Below, piece by piece: positions 36,472 to 39,915 of a stretch of 39,915 bases of DNA (its first letter is position 1; every line of letters starts with the position of its first letter). Made by a program: the position numbers and the translations under genes. Origin of the DNA: a bacterium (GTDB lineage Bacteria > Patescibacteriota > Saccharimonadia > Saccharimonadales > UBA4665). The DNA lies in NCBI GenBank assembly GCA_021809645.1, contig JAJZKE010000004.1:1-39915 (forward strand), given 5' to 3'. Below the pieces are notes generated by a model that was given only the letters and a program-made list of their open reading frames with translations, made no database searches and was not told the origin of the DNA.

Positions 36472-37701
36472 TTATTCTCTTACTTTTTTAAACAATGAAC
36501 CTAAAAATCCTTTAGCACCCTCCTTATAATTAAGATGATTTTGAGTAGCAGGTGGCAAAGAAGGCAATAAAAGCATATCTAAAAGCATTAAACCAACAAC
36601 AACTGTATAAGATTGATCTTCAACGGCTTCAACTAAACCGCTGACATTTTCTAATCTAGCTATTCTGCTAGCCAATTGAAGCTTATTTTTAGTAAATTCA
36701 GCTAATCCTGGTAGTTTTGATGTACCACCGGTTATTACTACTCCACCAGGTAATTTTCTAGACTTCTTAATTTTTTGAAGTTCTTTCTCTACAAAATCCA
36801 ATAATTCCTCAACTCTTGCTTCTACAATCATAGATAACTCTTCGTTATTAAAAAGCTCAGTTTTACCATTAACCTTGACACTTACATTCTGCTTGGAATT
36901 GTCACTCTTTAAGTTTGCATGCTCAATCTTAACGGCTTCTGCTATTTCTAAATCTGTTCTTAGACCAATCGCTAAATCGTTAGTTATATGTTGACCTCCG
37001 ATCGGTATAACTGCTATATGCTGTACTTCACCATCTTCAAATATAATCATATTAGTTGTACCAGCTCCTATATCTAATAATAGGGTCCCGGCTTCTTTTT
37101 GAGATCTAGTTAATACTGCCTCTGCTGCTGCCAAGCTAGAAACAGTATGATGTGAAGCAACTACTTCTGCTCTTTCCAGAGCCGCATCAAGATTACGCAT
37201 ATTCGGTGTTGAGGCAGTAACTATATGAGCATCAACTTCTAAGCGAACACCGTGCATCCCTACTGGATCTTTTATATTCTTCTGACCATCCAAGCTGTAA
37301 TTCTTAGCAAAAAACTGAATAATCTCTCTGTTCTGAGGTAAATTCACAATTGTAGCTGCTTCTTCGACTCTTAATCTATCTTCCGGAGTTATTTCTCTAT
37401 CAGCCGCACTGATCGCTATTACACCTTGCGAATTAATTCCTTCCACATGAGCACCATTAACATTAACTGTAGCTCTTCTGATAGAAACGCCCGATATTCT
37501 CTCCGCTTCAGTTATGGCTTTTATAATTGATTCAGCTACTTCCTCGGCATGAACTACTGTACCTCGTCTCATCCCCTGATTAGGAGAACTTCCATGACCT
37601 ATTATTGAAGGATTATTGTTCCCATTTTGATCGAACATTCCTACCACACATCTAACAGTACTGGTTCCGATATCCAATCCAACAAAATGTTCTGGTTTCA
37701 T
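36472..37701 (-). CDS. ftsA: Cell division protein FtsA
   Basis: FVGLDIGTSTVRCVVG, LLLDIGAGTTNMIIFEDG, GGVVITGGTSKLPGL; upstream of ftsZ. Confidence 0.96.
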   Translation of the reverse strand: MKPEHFVGLDIGTSTVRCVVGMFDQNGNNNPSIIGHGSSPNQGMRRGTVVHAEEVAESIIKAITEAERISGVSIRRATVNVNGAHVEGINSQGVIAISAADREITPEDRLRVEEAATIVNLPQNREIIQFFAKNYSLDGQKNIKDPVGMHGVRLEVDAHIVTASTPNMRNLDAALERAEVVASHHTVSSLAAAEAVLTRSQKEAGTLLLDIGAGTTNMIIFEDGEVQHIAVIPIGGQHITNDLAIGLRTDLEIAEAVKIEHANLKSDNSKQNVSVKVNGKTELFNNEELSMIVEARVEELLDFVEKELQKIKKSRKLPGGVVITGGTSKLPGLAEFTKNKLQLASRIARLENVSGLVEAVEDQSYTVVVGLMLLDMLLLPSLPPATQNHLNYKEGAKGFLGSLFKKVRE

Positions 37702-37740
37702 GATAGGAGTAGTATAACGCTTGTACTTCTAATCAAGCAA

Positions 37741-38517
37741 CTAGCTATTTTTATATTCCGTTAATATTTCTGAACTATTATCAGTAATTAATACAGTATG
37801 TTCAAAATGAGCAGCTAAACTTCCATCAGACGTAAGAATAGTCCATCCGTCTTGAGCGACTTTTACAGATTCTTTGCCCAAAGTCACCATAGGTTCAATA
37901 GCTATAGTCATATTTTTTCTTAACCAAGGTCCTGTATGAGCTCGACCATAGTTTGGTATATTGGGCTCTTCGTGTAAATTATGACCAACTCCATGACCAA
38001 CTAAATCCCTAACTATACCGTATTTATATTGACTTAAATAAGTTTGAATTGCATTACCAATATCGCCAGTTCTAATAGAATCTCTAACTACCGAAATTCC
38101 TTCCATTAAAGATTGCTCCGTACGATTTACAAGCTCAATATGACTTTTATCTTTAGCCTTACCAGCTATTACACTCCTGGCTGCATCGGTTATCATACCT
38201 TCATAGGTAACACCAAAGTCTAAACCTACAATGTCTCCTTCACAAATTTTTCTGGCATTACTAGGTATACCATGAACAACTTCATCGTTAATGGAGACGC
38301 ATAAAACATCAGGGAAACCCTGATAACCAAGAAAGCTAGGTTGACCACCTAGAGCTTTAAGCTCTTTTGATGCTATGTCAGATAAATATTTAGTCGTTAA
38401 ACCAGGTTGAACTGTTTTAACTAGGATATCTAAAATTGAAGCAAGTATTTTTCCAGATTGACGAATTGATTTTATTTCTCTGTGAGTTTTAGGCCTTGTT
38501 ATCATAATTAATCCCAT
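37741..38517 (-). CDS. map: Type I methionine aminopeptidase
   Basis: SINDEVVHGIPS, GDIVGLDFGVTYEGMITDAARSV, GHGVGHNLHEEPNIPNYG, TIAIEPMV. Confidence 0.97.
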   Translation of the reverse strand: MGLIMITRPKTHREIKSIRQSGKILASILDILVKTVQPGLTTKYLSDIASKELKALGGQPSFLGYQGFPDVLCVSINDEVVHGIPSNARKICEGDIVGLDFGVTYEGMITDAARSVIAGKAKDKSHIELVNRTEQSLMEGISVVRDSIRTGDIGNAIQTYLSQYKYGIVRDLVGHGVGHNLHEEPNIPNYGRAHTGPWLRKNMTIAIEPMVTLGKESVKVAQDGWTILTSDGSLAAHFEHTVLITDNSSEILTEYKNS

Positions 38518-39057
38518 TCAAGATATATTTTTTATGATAGCCATTATTTCTCTATGAACAAGATCCGGTTTCTGGTCAGAATTAATTTCATGAACTTTTA
38601 TGTTATTTCTTATAAAAAATTTAATAATCGGCATCGTTTTTGTGTCGTACTCCCCAAAACGCTCCTTTATAACCTCTTCGTTATCGTCATCTCGTCCTCT
38701 TCTAAGAAGCCTTTCTTTTACAACCTCGTGGGATGCTATTAAATTAAATACTTTTTCAATCTCGAATTTTTTTTGATGTATTTGGCTTATTAACCATTCA
38801 GCTTGAACAATCGTTCGAGGAAAACCATCTAGAATAATTTTTTTTCTATCATCAATAGTTTTTAAGGTATTCTCAACTAATGCAATAACCTCTTTATCAT
38901 CAAGAAGCTTACCGCTATTCAGTTCTTTATGACGTTCATCTGATAAAGAATTTCTAAATATCTCTCCAGTTGATACCCAACTATATCCTAAGCTACTTGC
39001 CAACAATCTTCCCTGAAGACTTTTACCTGATCCTGCTACACCCATTAAAATAATCAT
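38518..39057 (-). CDS. adk: Adenylate kinase-like nucleoside monophosphate kinase (short, no LID insertion)
   Basis: P-loop GVAGSGKS, STGEIFR, ILDGFPRT; 179 aa. Confidence 0.82.
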   Translation of the reverse strand: MIILMGVAGSGKSLQGRLLASSLGYSWVSTGEIFRNSLSDERHKELNSGKLLDDKEVIALVENTLKTIDDRKKIILDGFPRTIVQAEWLISQIHQKKFEIEKVFNLIASHEVVKERLLRRGRDDDNEEVIKERFGEYDTKTMPIIKFFIRNNIKVHEINSDQKPDLVHREIMAIIKNIS

Positions 39058-39497
39058 CGACCTAACTCAACCTTGACCAATCTAGCAATATCTCCTCCCT
39101 CGGCTCTACCAGCGGTCTTAGATTTAACCTCGCTTATAATCTGTCCCATATTAAATTCTGGATGATCTTTGATTATTGATTGAATGAGATCTTTTAAATC
39201 ATCTTCACTTATTTTAGACGGAAGATAAACTTCTATCAGAGATTTTTCGTACATTTCTTTTTGAGCACGATCTTTTTCTCCTACTTTGGTATATAGATCA
39301 GCACTTTCTTGACGTTTTTTTGCTTCTTTTTGAAGTATCTGAATAGCATCTTGATCCGACAAAACAGTATCTCTCTTACCTAATGAAACTTTAGCATACA
39401 AAAAAGCACTCTTAACACCCCTCAAAGTGCTTATTTTGGTAACATCTCGAGATAACATAGCAGCCTTAAGGTCCTGCTCAATCTGATCCTCGATCAT
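39054..39497 (-). CDS. GatB/YqeY domain protein
   Basis: DLKAAMLSRDVTKISTLRGVKSAFLYA...AIQILQKEAKKRQESADLY...E; follows rpsU. Confidence 0.93.
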   Translation of the reverse strand: MIEDQIEQDLKAAMLSRDVTKISTLRGVKSAFLYAKVSLGKRDTVLSDQDAIQILQKEAKKRQESADLYTKVGEKDRAQKEMYEKSLIEVYLPSKISEDDLKDLIQSIIKDHPEFNMGQIISEVKSKTAGRAEGGDIARLVKVELGR

Positions 39498-39498
39498 T

Positions 39499-39720
39499 CT
39501 AAAATTTTGGCCCTAACTTTATAATTTTGTTAAATTTAGTGCTTTTTCTTTGCTGCCTAATAATAGCTTTTCGTCGACGTTCAATCTTTGAAATTGGTTT
39601 TTCAAAAAATTGCTTTTGTTTAACAACAGCTACATTACCCGATTGTTGTACTTTTCGGTTAAAACGTCTCAATAGGCTTTCTAATGATTCTCTTGTATCT
39701 TTTTTGGTAACTCTTATCAT
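39499..39720 (-). CDS. rpsU: 30S ribosomal protein S21
   Basis: MIRVTKKDTRESLESLLRRFNRKVQQSG...KPISKIERRRKAI. Confidence 0.93.
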   Translation of the reverse strand: MIRVTKKDTRESLESLLRRFNRKVQQSGNVAVVKQKQFFEKPISKIERRRKAIIRQQRKSTKFNKIIKLGPKF

Positions 39721-39915
39721 CCTGTAACTCTCTTTTGATTAGTGCGTTGTGATTTTAACACAATACTCTGTAATTCTTTAAATATAGGAAACTGCTTATT
39801 AGTCGAATAGACCTTAGTATTACCTTGCTTCTCGGCTACTAAAAATCCGACTTTTTCTAGTTTTTTAAGCTCTCTTTGAATATTACCAGCATCTTCCTTA
39901 ATTAGCTTAGCTAGC
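39717..39915 (-). CDS. Partial winged-helix (ArsR/MarR-like) regulator, truncated by window edge
   Basis: My translation: LAKLIKEDAGNIQRELKKLEKVGFLVAEKQGNTKVYSTNKQFPIFKELQSIVLKSQRTNQKRVTG*; ATGA overlap with rpsU start; not in the supplied ORF track. Confidence 0.65.
   Translation of the reverse strand, partial: LAKLIKEDAGNIQRELKKLEKVGFLVAEKQGNTKVYSTNKQFPIFKELQSIVLKSQRTNQKRVTG

Overview
AT-rich housekeeping segment of a Patescibacteria/CPR genome, most consistent with Candidatus Saccharibacteria (TM7); this is inferred from gene content and style, not computed. Nearly all genes lie on the minus strand. The content is cell division (ftsE, ftsX, a CHAP hydrolase, ftsA, ftsZ), translation (prfA, prfB, prmC, serS, lysS, proS, ileS, rpsB, tsf, frr, rpmE, rplU, rpsU), secretion and proteolysis (secA, lepB, rseP, htrA, CPBP, M16), parA/parB, and a B12-dependent ribonucleotide reductase with nrdR. 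I see no CRISPR array, tRNA, rRNA, transposase, phage or obvious defence island. The best candidate for something undescribed is the ~220-nt ileS leader, which contains a T-box-like antiterminator/antisequestrator with a one-sided 7-nt UGGUAAC bulge and a short AUC-loop hairpin upstream. Secondary observations: -10 hexamers 7-9 nt upstream of several start codons (possible leaderless mRNAs), a divergent HIGH motif (HQGT) in IleRS, NLPY instead of NPPY in PrmC, convergent parB/parA, a hairpin-rich gap after rplU where rpmA might be expected, a structured rpsB leader, and a repeat-rich nrdR promoter region. All homology calls come from reading motifs in the translations; no searches or folding programs were run.
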